Part shown: positions 15,513 to 25,227 of the stretch, in pieces
Layout of the letters: each line of letters starts with the position of its first letter
How positions within the stretch are numbered: the stretch's first letter is position 1
Assembly (NCBI GenBank): GCA_002364215.1
Contig: DEXQ01000003.1
Location: 105,572-169,571, forward strand
Source of the DNA: Aequorivita sp. UBA3180
GTDB taxonomy: Bacteria > Bacteroidota > Bacteroidia > Flavobacteriales > Flavobacteriaceae
DNA: 64,000 nt
Direction of reading: 5' to 3'
Notes under the pieces: generated by a model
Databases searched by the model: none
Told to the model about the DNA's origin: nothing
Seen by the model: the letters and a program-made list of their open reading frames with translations, nothing else
Position numbers and translations under genes: made by a program

Positions 15513-16718
15513 TTGAATTTTTCGCTCTACATCGCCAAGCGCTATTTATTTTCAAAAAGCAGCAACAACGCCATAAATATTATCACGGGCATTGCCGCGG
15601 TGGGTGTAGTGGTTGGCGCAATGTCACTATTTATAGTGCTTTCGGGCTTTTCGGGCTTAAAGGATTTTAGTCTTCAGTTCACGAATGTTTTTGACAGCGA
15701 TCTTAAAATTCTTCCTTCAAGTGGAAAAACAATAACATTTTCCGAAGCCCAAAAAGAGCAATTGAATGCTATAGCAGAAATTGAAACCGTATCAAAAATA
15801 ATTGAAGAGCGCGTTTTTCTCCATTACAAAGGCAAAAACCATATTGCATACATAAAAGGAGTGGATTCGCTGTATGGCAAAGTGACGCAGCTGGATAGCA
15901 TACTATATTACGGTGATTGGTTTGTTGAAAACCAAAACGAAGTGGTGGTGGGGCTTTCTACCATTGCAAAACTATCGATGGGCGTTCGTGATTATGGCGC
16001 ACCGTTGGAAATTTACGTGCCAAAACCTGGAACGGGCCAGCTAAATGCGCTTGACCCATCGGATGCATTTAGTAAGGAAAATATGGTTGTTTCCGGCGTG
16101 TATCAAGTAAATGAAGATCTTGATGCAAAATATGTCTTTACAGATTTGGATTTTGCCCGAAACCTTCTTTCTTTGGACACTACAAAGATTTCTTCCATTG
16201 AAATGAAATTGTTGTCCACCGCTTCTGAAGAATTGGTGCGTGAAGAGATTGAAAAAATCTTTCCTAAAGGAATTATCATCAAAAACCGAATTCAACAAAA
16301 TGATGCGCTCTATAAAATGCTGAATACCGAAAATATTGCGGTTTATCTAATTTTTACTTTGGTATTGATAATCGCACTTTTCAACGTAATTGGTTCCATA
16401 ATTATGATGGTTTTGGACAAACGGAAAAACATTAAAACACTTTACAATCTAGGTGCTTCTTTGCCCGAAATTCGCAGCATCTTTTTCCTGCAGGGCACGC
16501 TAATGACCGTGCTTGGTGGTTTGTTGGGGATTATTTTGGGAATTCTTGCCGTAATGGCGCAACTGAAATTTGAGTTTGTAGCTATAACCAGCACCCTGCC
16601 CTATCCTGTGAAATTGGAGTTGCTGAATATTGTAATTGTTTTTATAACGATTAGTGTTTTAGGGATTATAGCTTCAAAAATTGCTTCCAGCAGAGTTCGG
16701 GAGAAGTTGTTGGTTTAA
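15513..16718 (+). CDS. FtsX/LolE-type ABC transporter permease
   Basis: A 401-residue inner-membrane protein of the LolC/LolE/MacB permease family. It shows the four-helix layout: one helix near residues 20-45 (IITGIAAVGVVVGAMSLFIV), a periplasmic MacB-like domain of about 220 residues, and three helices after residue 270 (AVYLIFTLVLIIALFNVIGS and later). Such proteins, with an ATPase like LolD, release lipoproteins from the inner membrane. The ATPase gene is not adjacent. The start is a TTG one base after the rbfA stop; the encoded MNFSLYIAKRYLFSKSSNNA is the usual N-terminus of the family, so this non-ATG start is well supported. Confidence 0.92.
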   Translation: MNFSLYIAKRYLFSKSSNNAINIITGIAAVGVVVGAMSLFIVLSGFSGLKDFSLQFTNVFDSDLKILPSSGKTITFSEAQKEQLNAIAEIETVSKIIEERVFLHYKGKNHIAYIKGVDSLYGKVTQLDSILYYGDWFVENQNEVVVGLSTIAKLSMGVRDYGAPLEIYVPKPGTGQLNALDPSDAFSKENMVVSGVYQVNEDLDAKYVFTDLDFARNLLSLDTTKISSIEMKLLSTASEELVREEIEKIFPKGIIIKNRIQQNDALYKMLNTENIAVYLIFTLVLIIALFNVIGSIIMMVLDKRKNIKTLYNLGASLPEIRSIFFLQGTLMTVLGGLLGIILGILAVMAQLKFEFVAITSTLPYPVKLELLNIVIVFITISVLGIIASKIASSRVREKLLV

Positions 16719-16756
16719 TCCAGAAAATTACAATTCCTTTTAATGTTGGTAAATAT

Positions 16757-17413
16757 TTAAACGATTAAATATTCTGGATCTGCACCCAAACTTATCAATG
16801 CATTACAAATCTCTTCCGTGAAAATCTCAGGACCGCAAACGTAAAAACGAGAGCTAAAATCACCAATAGTCTCTATAAGAAACTTACGGTCAATTCTGCG
16901 TTCGCGAAAACCGATTACTCCTTCTTGAGTAAATACATTTCTGTAGGCCGGACCCAATAATTTAGTTAATTCATCGTGTAAAATGATGTCTTCCTTGGTT
17001 TTATTTGAATACAAAAGCGCAAGATTGCGCAGATTTCCACTTTCGAAAAGCGCTCTGAAAATTGCGATAAAAGGGGTAATCCCAGTACCGCCCGCAATGA
17101 ATATTCCCGGACCTTTATATTGAATTGTTCCATAGACAGAATGAAGTAACAAATCATCGCCGGTATTCAGCTTGCCCATTTGGGATGTTACACCTTTGTG
17201 GTCATCATATATTTTAATAATAAATTCTAAATGATCCCAATGTTGCAATGAAGTAAAGGAAAACGGCCTAACTTGATCCTCCCAACCCGGTTGATTGATG
17301 GATATGAGCACCGATTGCCCCGGAGTATATTCAAAATCTTTAGGCTTTTCTAATACGAAACGCTTAACGTTATGGGTAATGTAATATGTGTTTAGTATTT
17401 TGAGCTTATTCAT
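16757..17413 (-). CDS. Ferredoxin/flavodoxin--NAD(P)H reductase-like FAD oxidoreductase
   Basis: A 218-residue protein of the ferredoxin reductase-like superfamily. The FAD-binding barrel contains VRPFSFTS (R-x-Y/F-S/T-x-S/T), and the NAD(P)-binding half contains GGTGITPFIAIFRAL and ends with FYVCGPEIFTEEICNAL. No 2Fe-2S domain is present, so it is a stand-alone reductase module. It would transfer electrons between NAD(P)H and a flavodoxin, ferredoxin or oxygenase partner that cannot be identified here. It is transcribed alone on the minus strand, convergent with the LolE-like gene, with a -7 element just upstream. Confidence 0.88.
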   Translation of the reverse strand: MNKLKILNTYYITHNVKRFVLEKPKDFEYTPGQSVLISINQPGWEDQVRPFSFTSLQHWDHLEFIIKIYDDHKGVTSQMGKLNTGDDLLLHSVYGTIQYKGPGIFIAGGTGITPFIAIFRALFESGNLRNLALLYSNKTKEDIILHDELTKLLGPAYRNVFTQEGVIGFRERRIDRKFLIETIGDFSSRFYVCGPEIFTEEICNALISLGADPEYLIV

Positions 17414-17429
17414 TGTGATAGTTGAGCTT

Positions 17430-17437
17430 CAAAGATA
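17430..17437 (-). promoter_or_regulatory. -7 promoter element for the reductase gene
   Basis: Minus-strand TATCTTTG (plus CAAAGATA), 17 bases before the ATG at 17413. Confidence 0.45.
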
Positions 17438-17462
17438 AAGACAATTAAAGTACATAATCCCT

Positions 17463-18455
17463 TTAAGCAAACTCATAATCCCCAAACGCTTCCAAAACCT
17501 CATCAAATGCTTCAAAAACGGAAGCAGAATCATCGCTGGTTACCATTTTCATTCGGTATTCCTTAAAGTTGGGAATTCCTTTAAAATAGTTGGTATAGTG
17601 ACGGCGGGTTTCAAAAACACCGAGGGTTTCACCTTTCCAGTCTATCGCCATTTGCAGATGACGTTTTGCGGCTTCCACGCGCTCTGCCATTGAGGGTGGA
17701 GATAAGTGCTCCCCGGTTTCAAAATAGTGTTTTACTTCCTTAAAAAACCATGGATAACCAATGCTAGCACGACCTATCATCGCGCCGTCCAACCCGTATT
17801 TATCGCGCATTTCCATCGCTTTTTCCGGCGTATCCACATCGCCATTTCCGAAGATAGGAATGTGCATTCGCGGGTTATTTTTTACCTCTGCAATTAGTTT
17901 CCAATCGGCTTCGCCTTTATACATCTGCGCACGCGTACGACCGTGAATGGAAAGTGCTTGGCAGCCCACATCCTGCAAACGTTCGGCAACCTCAACAATT
18001 TTTATGGAATCGTGATCCCAACCCAAGCGTGTTTTTACGGTAACGGGTAGTTTGGTGTGTTTTACCATGGCTTCGGTAAGGCTTACCATTAAATCGATAT
18101 CTTTTAAAATACCTGCGCCAGCACCTTTTGAAACTACTTTTTTTACCGGACAGCCAAAATTGATGTCGATCATATCTGGACCACTGGCCTCAACTATTTC
18201 AACACTGCGCAGCATCGACTCTAACACGGCGCCAAATATTTGAATTCCCACGGGACGTTCCTTTTCGTAAATATCGAGCTTCATCACGCTTTTGGCGGCA
18301 TCGCGAATGAGACCTTCCGAAGAGATGAATTCCGTAAAAACCACATCGGCTCCCTGCTCCTTGCATAGCGCGCGGAAAGGTGGGTCGCTCACATCTTCCA
18401 TCGGAGCGAGCAGCAACGGGAAGTCTGGCAATTGTATGTTTCCTATTTTTGGCAA
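17463..18455 (-). CDS. dusB: tRNA-dihydrouridine synthase (DusB-like)
   Basis: A 330-residue FMN-dependent TIM-barrel enzyme that reduces specific uridines in the tRNA D-loop. Features include LLLAPMEDVSDPPFR at the N-terminus, DINFGCPVKKVVSKGAGAG with the catalytic Cys, VTVKTRLGWD, LSIHGRTRAQMYKGEADW, and the FMN phosphate-binding IPIFGNGDVDTPEKA plus GAMIGRASIGYPWFF. The C-terminal helical tRNA-binding domain is present and length is standard. DusB is the most likely subclass in Bacteroidota, although DusA/DusC specificity cannot be excluded by eye. Single gene with its own promoter motif. Confidence 0.93.
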   Translation of the reverse strand: MPKIGNIQLPDFPLLLAPMEDVSDPPFRALCKEQGADVVFTEFISSEGLIRDAAKSVMKLDIYEKERPVGIQIFGAVLESMLRSVEIVEASGPDMIDINFGCPVKKVVSKGAGAGILKDIDLMVSLTEAMVKHTKLPVTVKTRLGWDHDSIKIVEVAERLQDVGCQALSIHGRTRAQMYKGEADWKLIAEVKNNPRMHIPIFGNGDVDTPEKAMEMRDKYGLDGAMIGRASIGYPWFFKEVKHYFETGEHLSPPSMAERVEAAKRHLQMAIDWKGETLGVFETRRHYTNYFKGIPNFKEYRMKMVTSDDSASVFEAFDEVLEAFGDYEFA

Positions 18456-18474
18456 TTCTTAAGTTTTGGAACTG

Positions 18475-18482
18475 CAAAAGTA
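18475..18482 (-). promoter_or_regulatory. -7 promoter element for dus
   Basis: Minus-strand TACTTTTG (plus CAAAAGTA), 20 bases before the ATG at 18455. Confidence 0.45.
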
Positions 18483-18515
18483 GTAAATATCAGTAATATG
18501 AAATTTTAAAAGAAT

Positions 18516-20933
18516 TTATTTGCCCTCTAGCCTGTCGCCCTCGTCGGTTTCTATTTTTTTGCTGTTATCACGAAGTCGGGCATTTCCGAAGTTGTATTTG
18601 AAACCTACTCGGAGCAATCTACTTTCAGTATTTGCATAATAATAGTTGTCTTGGTTATAATAATTTGAAACTGACGCGGTGTTATTAAGGGTGTTAAAAA
18701 CATCATCTACTCCCACGGTCAAACTTGCACGCTTGTCCCAAAAATCCTTTCTAACCGATACGTTAACATAGCTTTGGTTTTCAAAAAAACGGTTACCAAA
18801 CACGAAGTTTGAAATGTAAACTCCAGTTAAATCAGCCGTAAAGGAACGATCCTTGGAAAGAGTAAAGTGATTGGTGAGAAAAATATATTGTCCAAAAGTA
18901 TCATTAGTGTTGGTTTCTGCTGCGCTTTGCAGCGCGTAAAATTCATTGGCCAAATAAAAGGAAGAGGTATTTAAATGAAGCCACCACCAAGGGTTGAGCG
19001 AACTAAAATACGTTATATCAAAAGCATATTGATAGCTTTTGATCATATTGGCATCTATACTGCTAAGCGTGCTGTTTGTGTTGTTTTGAAGTACCAATAT
19101 GTCTAGACTATTCTCAACATTTTGGTAGTAGAGCTCAAAAAATAGTTTGCCCTTGTGATCAAAAGTAAGTGTGATTTTATCTTCAATTGCAGGAACCAGT
19201 TTTGGGTTACCCCCATTGAAGTTTCGTTCTGTAATAAAATATTTGAATGGATTTAAACTTTGATAGCGGGGTCTTTCCACACTGCGACTGTAACTCAGTC
19301 CAATCCCGTTGTTATCGTTTATTATATAATGAAAAGATGCTGAGGGGAAAAGATCAAAATACTGCTGGTTGTTCACCTGCCCAAAAGAACGGGAAATGGC
19401 ATCAATGTCTGTATATTCCCCACGAAGACCAGCGGCAATGCTCCATTTTTCCCAATCTTTTTCAAAATTTATATATTCTGCAAAAATATTCTCTCTATAG
19501 TTGAAATTATCTGAAAGTGAATTGTTGAAAGTTGTGTTGTTGCTCAATACATCAAAGAAGTCTAATTTGCTTTCAGTGTCAATACTGCTGAATTTGAACC
19601 CTGCTTCAAAGGTTCCGCCCCACAATTCCGAGGAAACATCGGCCTGTCCCGTAAAAATGTCGCTTGTTTGTTCAGAATCTGTGTAAAAACTGTTGTTCCT
19701 CAAAAGATTGCCGTTTGGTAATAAATAATCGGAACTCACGCTTTGGTTTTGGGTGTTGTCGTAATAAATATAATTAGCCGAGATTGCCAATGTTGCGCCA
19801 TTTTCATTTAAAACACGGTTATAGTCCAAGGCAAATGTCAAATTTTGTTTTCCGTAATCCACATAGCTTAAGGTAGTGATTGTGGAATCTAACTGACGCT
19901 GTGGGTTAAAAATTAAAGAGTTGCCATTGTTATGGTATTTAACTTCAGGCGTAAGTGAAACGTTTGAAGTAATGCTGATTGTGTTTTTATCGTTTAGCGT
20001 AAAGTCCAATACAACATTTCCGTTGTGATTGCTACGCTCCGTAGTTCGGTTAAAGTCGGTTTCCCAAATAGATTTAGTGGAGACCTCGTCTGGCTGAAAA
20101 TAGCGAATGTAGTTTTCATCTTCCTTATATTCTTTTTTATCTGCATAAGAATAACTCGCATAAATGTTTACCCAATTATTTTTATAAAAATGCGAAGTCC
20201 CAAAATTATATTTTGGGTATATTCCTTGCTCGTAGTTCGCATTTACGGAGCCTTTATAACCAATGGAAATCGCTTTGGAAGTAATAATATTCAGTACCGT
20301 TCCTGCGTCCGCATCGTATTTTGAGGAAGGATTTGTAATTACTTCAACAGATTTAATGGCCGCCGCATCGGTATTCTGCAATAGTGAATATACTTCTTCT
20401 GCGGAAAGATACACCCGCTTGCCATTAATATAAATAACCGGAGTAGATAGTTTTATTTGGATATTTTCGTTTGTAACGATAACACCCGGTGTTTTCTTTA
20501 AAAGATCTACGGTACTGCCCGTGGAAAGTGAAGTGTTCTCCACTTCAAAAACAAGTTTGCCAGGGGTTTTACGTATGGTTGGCAGTTTTGCAACAACTAC
20601 CGTTTCATCTAGCATTTGTTGGTTTTCCCTTAAAACTAAGTTGCCTAAATTTTTATTTGAAGAAAGTTGAATGGTTTGTTGCTTATCTTCAAAGCCAATA
20701 TAGCTGAAGTTTATAATATAGGTTCCTGCTTCTAAATTTTTCAGAACAAAAGAACCGTCTTCATCCGTAGTAGTACCTTTTAATGGATTTTCTCCCTCAT
20801 TTTCATAAACCAAAACATTCACAAATGATAGTGGGGCGTTATTTGTATCCAATACATTCCCAGAGACAGAAAAGTCTTGTGCCATCAAAACTCCTGCTTG
20901 AAGGCAGGAAAAAAACATAATAAGTCTTGTCAT
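18516..20933 (-). CDS. TonB-dependent receptor-like outer membrane beta-barrel protein
   Basis: An 805-residue outer-membrane protein. It has a signal peptide (MTRLIMFFSCLQAGVLMAQ), a CarboxypepD-regulatory-like domain at about residues 20-105 (FSVSGNVLDTNNAPLSFVNV and following), and a plug domain at about 110-205 (LLKKTPGVIVTNE, IYINGKRV, AAAIKSVEVITNPSSKYDAD). A large barrel of alternating aromatic strands follows (OMP_b-brl_3 type), ending in a strand FKYNFGN and a polar tail. The barrel class is the SusC-unrelated receptor family of Bacteroidota. The ligand is unknown; there is no SusD partner or TonB box evident. The ATG at 20933 gives a proper signal peptide, unlike the GTG at 20960. 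Confidence 0.9.
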   Translation of the reverse strand: MTRLIMFFSCLQAGVLMAQDFSVSGNVLDTNNAPLSFVNVLVYENEGENPLKGTTTDEDGSFVLKNLEAGTYIINFSYIGFEDKQQTIQLSSNKNLGNLVLRENQQMLDETVVVAKLPTIRKTPGKLVFEVENTSLSTGSTVDLLKKTPGVIVTNENIQIKLSTPVIYINGKRVYLSAEEVYSLLQNTDAAAIKSVEVITNPSSKYDADAGTVLNIITSKAISIGYKGSVNANYEQGIYPKYNFGTSHFYKNNWVNIYASYSYADKKEYKEDENYIRYFQPDEVSTKSIWETDFNRTTERSNHNGNVVLDFTLNDKNTISITSNVSLTPEVKYHNNGNSLIFNPQRQLDSTITTLSYVDYGKQNLTFALDYNRVLNENGATLAISANYIYYDNTQNQSVSSDYLLPNGNLLRNNSFYTDSEQTSDIFTGQADVSSELWGGTFEAGFKFSSIDTESKLDFFDVLSNNTTFNNSLSDNFNYRENIFAEYINFEKDWEKWSIAAGLRGEYTDIDAISRSFGQVNNQQYFDLFPSASFHYIINDNNGIGLSYSRSVERPRYQSLNPFKYFITERNFNGGNPKLVPAIEDKITLTFDHKGKLFFELYYQNVENSLDILVLQNNTNSTLSSIDANMIKSYQYAFDITYFSSLNPWWWLHLNTSSFYLANEFYALQSAAETNTNDTFGQYIFLTNHFTLSKDRSFTADLTGVYISNFVFGNRFFENQSYVNVSVRKDFWDKRASLTVGVDDVFNTLNNTASVSNYYNQDNYYYANTESRLLRVGFKYNFGNARLRDNSKKIETDEGDRLEGK

Positions 20934-20945
20934 AACATAAGTAGA

Positions 20946-20986
20946 TATCTGGGGCGACACCCGTTACTATGATTCTTTATCTGGGG
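20946..20986. promoter_or_regulatory. Direct repeat TATCTGGGG upstream of the receptor gene
   Basis: TATCTGGGG occurs at 20946-20954 and again at 20978-20986, start-to-start spacing 32 bases (about three helical turns), just before the receptor start. It could be a regulator site; this is inference only. Confidence 0.3.
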
Positions 20987-21118
20987 AGAAAACTAAGTTT
21001 GTATAGCTGAAATACAGCTTTACACTACAAATATGTTAAAAATTTATTAAACAAAAACAATCTCAACACAATTATTTTAAGTGTTTTAATGATAGCACAT
21101 ATAATCACTCTTTTAATC

Positions 21119-21126
21119 TATATTTG
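21119..21126 (+). promoter_or_regulatory. -7 promoter element for lepA
   Basis: TATATTTG matches TAnnTTTG, 27 bases before the ATG at 21154; it overlaps the alternative upstream start codon and so excludes it. Confidence 0.5.
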
Positions 21127-21153
21127 CAACTTGTAGCACGAGAAGGAATTTTT

Positions 21154-22950
21154 ATGAAGAACATTCGCAATTTTTGCATCATCGCCCACATTGACCACGG
21201 AAAAAGTACCTTGGCAGACCGTCTATTGGACGCCACTGGCACCGTGACCGATCGCGAAAAACAAGCACAGTTGCTTGACAATATGGACTTGGAGCGCGAG
21301 CGCGGCATCACCATTAAAAGTCACGCCATACAAATGGATTACGTATATAATGGTGAAAAATATACCCTAAATTTAATCGATACTCCCGGTCACGTGGATT
21401 TTTCATATGAAGTTTCCCGGTCCATCGCCGCTTGTGAAGGTGCTTTGTTGATTGTAGATGCCGCACAAAGTATACAGGCGCAGACCATTTCTAACTTATA
21501 TTTAGCTTTGGAAAACGATTTGGAAATAATTCCAGTTTTGAACAAAGTAGATCTTCCATCTGCAAATGTTGAGGAGGTAACCGATGATATTGTGGATCTT
21601 TTGGGCTGTAAAGCCGAAGAAGTAATTCCGGCAAGTGCCAAAACCGGATTGGGAATAGATGAAATTTTGAGTGCCATTATTGAGCGTATTCCTCCGCCAA
21701 AAGGCAACCCAGACGAATCTTTGCAGGCTTTGATATTTGACTCGGTTTACAATCCTTTTCGGGGCGTTGAAACCTATTTTAGGGTTCTTAACGGTGAAAT
21801 CAGAAAAGGGCAGCACATCAAGTTTATGGCTACCGGAAAAAGTTATTTTGCCGATGAAGTGGGTACGCTAAAACTGAAACAACAGCCAAAAGACCTAGTA
21901 AAAACAGGCGATGTTGGCTATCTTATTACAGGAATAAAGGAAGCGAAAGAAGTAAAAGTGGGTGATACAATTACAGATTCCAAAAACCCGACCGTCAATA
22001 TGATTGAAGGTTTTGAAGATGTAAAACCCATGGTTTTTGCAGGAATATATCCCGTGGATACCGAAGATTACGAAGAGTTGAGAAACTCCATGGAAAAGCT
22101 ACAGCTAAATGATGCTTCGCTGGTTTTTATACCTGAAAGTTCTGCTGCACTTGGTTTTGGTTTCCGCTGTGGATTTTTGGGAATGCTTCACCTTGAAATT
22201 ATTCAGGAAAGACTTGAAAGAGAGTTTGACATGACGGTAATTACCACCGTTCCAAACGTTTCCTATCACGCTTATACAAACAAAGAACCGGATACACCAA
22301 TCTTGGTTAATAATCCTTCAGACCTTCCCGATCCTTCAAAGCTCAACCGTGTTGAGGAGCCATATATTAAAGCTACAATCATTACAAAATCAGACTTCGT
22401 CGGTTCTGTAATGTCACTTTGTATTGAAAAAAGAGGTGAAATTACCAACCAAACATATTTAACCACCGAAAGGGTTGAACTTACTTTTGACATGCCTTTG
22501 GCGGAAATTGTTTTCGACTTTTATGATAGATTAAAGACCGTTTCCAAAGGTTATGCGTCTTTTGACTATTCCCCAATAGGAATGCGCCAGTCGCACCTTG
22601 TAAAAGTAGATGTTCTCTTAAACGGAAACATTGTGGACGCACTTTCGGCCTTACTTCACCGTGATAATGCATATGATATTGGAAAGAAAATTTGTGAAAA
22701 ATTGCGACAATTAATCCCAAGACAGCAATTTGACATTCCAATACAAGCGGCAATCGGCGCAAAAATTATTGCCCGCGAAACCGTAAAAGCACTTAGAAAA
22801 GACGTTACAGCAAAATGTTACGGTGGCGATATTTCGCGTAAGAGAAAACTTTTGGAAAAGCAGAAAAAAGGAAAGAAACGTATGCGCCAAGTGGGCAATG
22901 TGGAAATTCCGCAGGAAGCTTTTATGGCGGTGTTAAAGCTTAATGATTAA
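21154..22950 (+). CDS. lepA: Elongation factor 4 (back-translocating GTPase)
   Basis: A 598-residue translational GTPase that acts on stalled or mistranslocated ribosomes. The G1 loop is IAHIDHGKSTLADRL, G3 is LIDTPGHVDFSYEV and G4 is NKVDLP. The LepA-specific GFGFRCGFLGMLHLEI lies in the middle, and the unique C-terminal domain contains CYGGDISRKRKLLEKQKKGK and ends near VGNVEIPQEAF. The start at 21154 (MKNIRNFCII) fits the conserved N-terminus and the promoter position. Length is as in other bacteria. Single gene, convergent with a small lipoprotein gene. Confidence 0.98.
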   Translation: MKNIRNFCIIAHIDHGKSTLADRLLDATGTVTDREKQAQLLDNMDLERERGITIKSHAIQMDYVYNGEKYTLNLIDTPGHVDFSYEVSRSIAACEGALLIVDAAQSIQAQTISNLYLALENDLEIIPVLNKVDLPSANVEEVTDDIVDLLGCKAEEVIPASAKTGLGIDEILSAIIERIPPPKGNPDESLQALIFDSVYNPFRGVETYFRVLNGEIRKGQHIKFMATGKSYFADEVGTLKLKQQPKDLVKTGDVGYLITGIKEAKEVKVGDTITDSKNPTVNMIEGFEDVKPMVFAGIYPVDTEDYEELRNSMEKLQLNDASLVFIPESSAALGFGFRCGFLGMLHLEIIQERLEREFDMTVITTVPNVSYHAYTNKEPDTPILVNNPSDLPDPSKLNRVEEPYIKATIITKSDFVGSVMSLCIEKRGEITNQTYLTTERVELTFDMPLAEIVFDFYDRLKTVSKGYASFDYSPIGMRQSHLVKVDVLLNGNIVDALSALLHRDNAYDIGKKICEKLRQLIPRQQFDIPIQAAIGAKIIARETVKALRKDVTAKCYGGDISRKRKLLEKQKKGKKRMRQVGNVEIPQEAFMAVLKLND

Positions 22951-22955
22951 TTAGC

Positions 22956-23183
22956 TCAATTATTACAGCTTGCCCCAGCTTCCACTAAACCAGAAACATA
23001 GACATCATAAGGCGTTCCCGTGTTTTGTCCGTTAACTGAAGCATTGCCATCACCTTCCTCACATACTTGAAAGCTCGTGGTTTCAGGAGAAGAGCAAGTA
23101 GTACAGCCTCTTCCGTCGTCTTTTTTACAGGAAAACACAGTGAATCCTGAGATTATAGCTATAATAAAAAAGAGTTTTTTCAT
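22956..23183 (-). CDS. Small Cys-rich lipoprotein
   Basis: A 75-residue protein with a lipoprotein signal peptide (MKKLFFIIAIISGFTVFSC, lipobox FTVFSC, predicted modified Cys19). The short mature part (about 57 residues) has KKDDGRGCTTCSSPETTSF with a C-x2-C pair, then VCEEGD and a C-terminal SCNN, four further cysteines in all. These might form disulfides at the cell surface or periplasm. It ends 5 bases from the convergent lepA stop. Similar tiny lipoproteins are common in flavobacteria with no known function. Metal binding is a possibility but not supported beyond the C-x2-C. Confidence 0.75.
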   Translation of the reverse strand: MKKLFFIIAIISGFTVFSCKKDDGRGCTTCSSPETTSFQVCEEGDGNASVNGQNTGTPYDVYVSGLVEAGASCNN

Positions 23184-23219
23184 TGGAAAGGTTTTGTTGA
23201 AAACGGTTTGTAGCAGTAA

Positions 23220-25088
23220 TTATTTTGGGGCAGCAACCTCTTTTTTGGTTTTGGTTGCATTTGCCACATCTTCAAAATCCATCGGCTTGCCTAGATAGAC
23301 TAACGCGCTTCCTTCTTCAACTTCCAGTTCGTCGGGCGCAGTTATTAAATCCAAAAATCCATTAGGGCGTTTTAGAAAAAGAGGAATGGCACTTTCATTT
23401 TCACCAATAATATTTAGTACTCGTAAAAATTGGCTTTCACTTCCCACGGGAATTTCTTGAATTGAAGGAAAGTCGTGTGCAACTTCGGTAAACCGGGTAT
23501 AGTCGTGGGTATATGAAAACAATTCCCGAGCAGAAAGATGTTGGCGCTCCCGCATTTCTTCCGAAGTCATCAAACGGAAGGTTCCGTTTTCTCCAAAATA
23601 TTTTCCAAAACGGCTAATAGCCTGCTTATTAATTTCATCATTGCCTGTCATGGCAAGCAAATAGCCCACATCGTTCAGCTCAATATTATCCGTAAGATCA
23701 TCTGAATAAATATTTGCAGTAATTGCCTCAAGGCCCAGCTCTTTGGCCTTATTCACATTTAATCTGTTTGAATCCAACAAAACCACATGCCTTCCACTTT
23801 TTTGAAGATAAGATGCTATAAGTCTTGATACCTTAGATGCCCCCACAATCAAAATTCCATCAGATTTTTTTAGGAATACCCCAACCATTGAGGCAACGGG
23901 TCTTGCGGTTGTGGCGTTCAACAAAACTGTTACCAAAACAACGGCAAATACTAATGGAGTAATATATTCTGCACCCGGCTCACCCTTTAATACCAATTTA
24001 GTTCCAAAAAGTGAGGCAATACCCGCTGCTACGATACCTCGTGGGCCCACCCAGCTTATGAATATTTTTTCATTTATTTTAAGTGACGAATTAACGGTAC
24101 TGAGAAATACTCCCAAGGGTCTTAAAACGAATATTACAATTGCCATTAAAATGGCGGTTTTCCAATTATAAACCAGCAAGAGATCATCCAGGCTAATGTT
24201 TGCAGCCAAAAGGATAAATAAAATTGAGATCAACAAAACACTAAGTGATTCCTTAAAATACAGCAATTCCTTTAAACTGGGCAGATCACTATTACCCAAA
24301 AACATTCCCATTACTACGACCGAAAGCAAACCTGATTCGTGCGCAAAAAGATCGCTTTCTACAAAAATCAGTAATACAACCGACAGCGAAACTACATTCA
24401 ATAGGTAGTGCGGAATCAATTTCTTTTTAATAGCAAAATAAAGTGCATATCCTCCAGAAATACCAAAGGCAAAGCCTATTAATATAATTTTTCCAAATTC
24501 AATAATAGCTTGTTTGGTGTACCCGCTGTCGTGCTCAACACTAATAAATTCAAACACCAATACCGCTACCAATGCGCCTATGGGGTCTATCAATATTCCT
24601 TCCCATTTTAGCACTGCTGAAACATCTTTCTTCAATGGAATATTTCTCAAAATAGGAGTAATTACAGTTGGGCCGGTTACAATTATCAAAGCAGCAAATA
24701 GGAAAGATATTTTCCAACTAAGGCCAAAAACGTAGTAGGCAGCAACGCCAGCTCCCAAAAAAGTAATAACTGAGCCCAAACTAATAAGCTTCACGATTAC
24801 CGGCCCTACTTTTGAAATTTCACCACGCCTTAAAGTCAATCCGCCTTCAAAAAGAATAATACCTATGGCTAGGGAAACAAAATAAAAGAGGTTTTCTCCA
24901 GGGAATAAACCTTTGCCATCACTATAGATAGGTTGTATCCATTGGGTTCCATCTTCAGAAAAAAGTGTAGAAATAGGGCCAACAAAAAGACCGATTAAAA
25001 TTAGGGGTAAAATAGCGGGTATCTTGAATTTCCAGGCCACCCATTGGGCCAATATCCCTAAAATTATAATTCCGGCAAGTTCTACCAT
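23220..25088 (-). CDS. CPA1-type cation:proton antiporter with TrkA-N (RCK) domain
   Basis: A 622-residue inner-membrane antiporter. The N-terminal 390 residues are hydrophobic, with about twelve helices. They include GIILFEGGLTLRRGEI and TGPTVITPILRNIPLKKDVSAVL, with LKWEGILIDPIGALVAVLVFE marking the conserved acidic ion-binding region of NhaP-type exchangers, and WVGPRGIVAAGIASLF, the family hallmark. Residues 405-520 form a Rossmann TrkA-N/RCK domain (GILIVGASKVSRLIASYLQK), which in related proteins senses nucleotides. The rest resembles a TrkA-C-like part ending in LVYLGKPMDF. It likely exchanges Na+ or K+ for H+. It diverges from the MBL hydrolase gene. Confidence 0.92.
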   Translation of the reverse strand: MVELAGIIILGILAQWVAWKFKIPAILPLILIGLFVGPISTLFSEDGTQWIQPIYSDGKGLFPGENLFYFVSLAIGIILFEGGLTLRRGEISKVGPVIVKLISLGSVITFLGAGVAAYYVFGLSWKISFLFAALIIVTGPTVITPILRNIPLKKDVSAVLKWEGILIDPIGALVAVLVFEFISVEHDSGYTKQAIIEFGKIILIGFAFGISGGYALYFAIKKKLIPHYLLNVVSLSVVLLIFVESDLFAHESGLLSVVVMGMFLGNSDLPSLKELLYFKESLSVLLISILFILLAANISLDDLLLVYNWKTAILMAIVIFVLRPLGVFLSTVNSSLKINEKIFISWVGPRGIVAAGIASLFGTKLVLKGEPGAEYITPLVFAVVLVTVLLNATTARPVASMVGVFLKKSDGILIVGASKVSRLIASYLQKSGRHVVLLDSNRLNVNKAKELGLEAITANIYSDDLTDNIELNDVGYLLAMTGNDEINKQAISRFGKYFGENGTFRLMTSEEMRERQHLSARELFSYTHDYTRFTEVAHDFPSIQEIPVGSESQFLRVLNIIGENESAIPLFLKRPNGFLDLITAPDELEVEEGSALVYLGKPMDFEDVANATKTKKEVAAPK

Positions 25089-25227
25089 ATGGTTGGGTTT
25101 TGGGCGAATTTAAGCATATTTAATTCCGCCGGATTATTAATGATTTGTTAAAAATAGCATAATTAATTAATTCTTCGGGGTTTGGTCTGTAACGCTTTTA
25201 TTAATTTGCGACTCATTTCTTCATATT

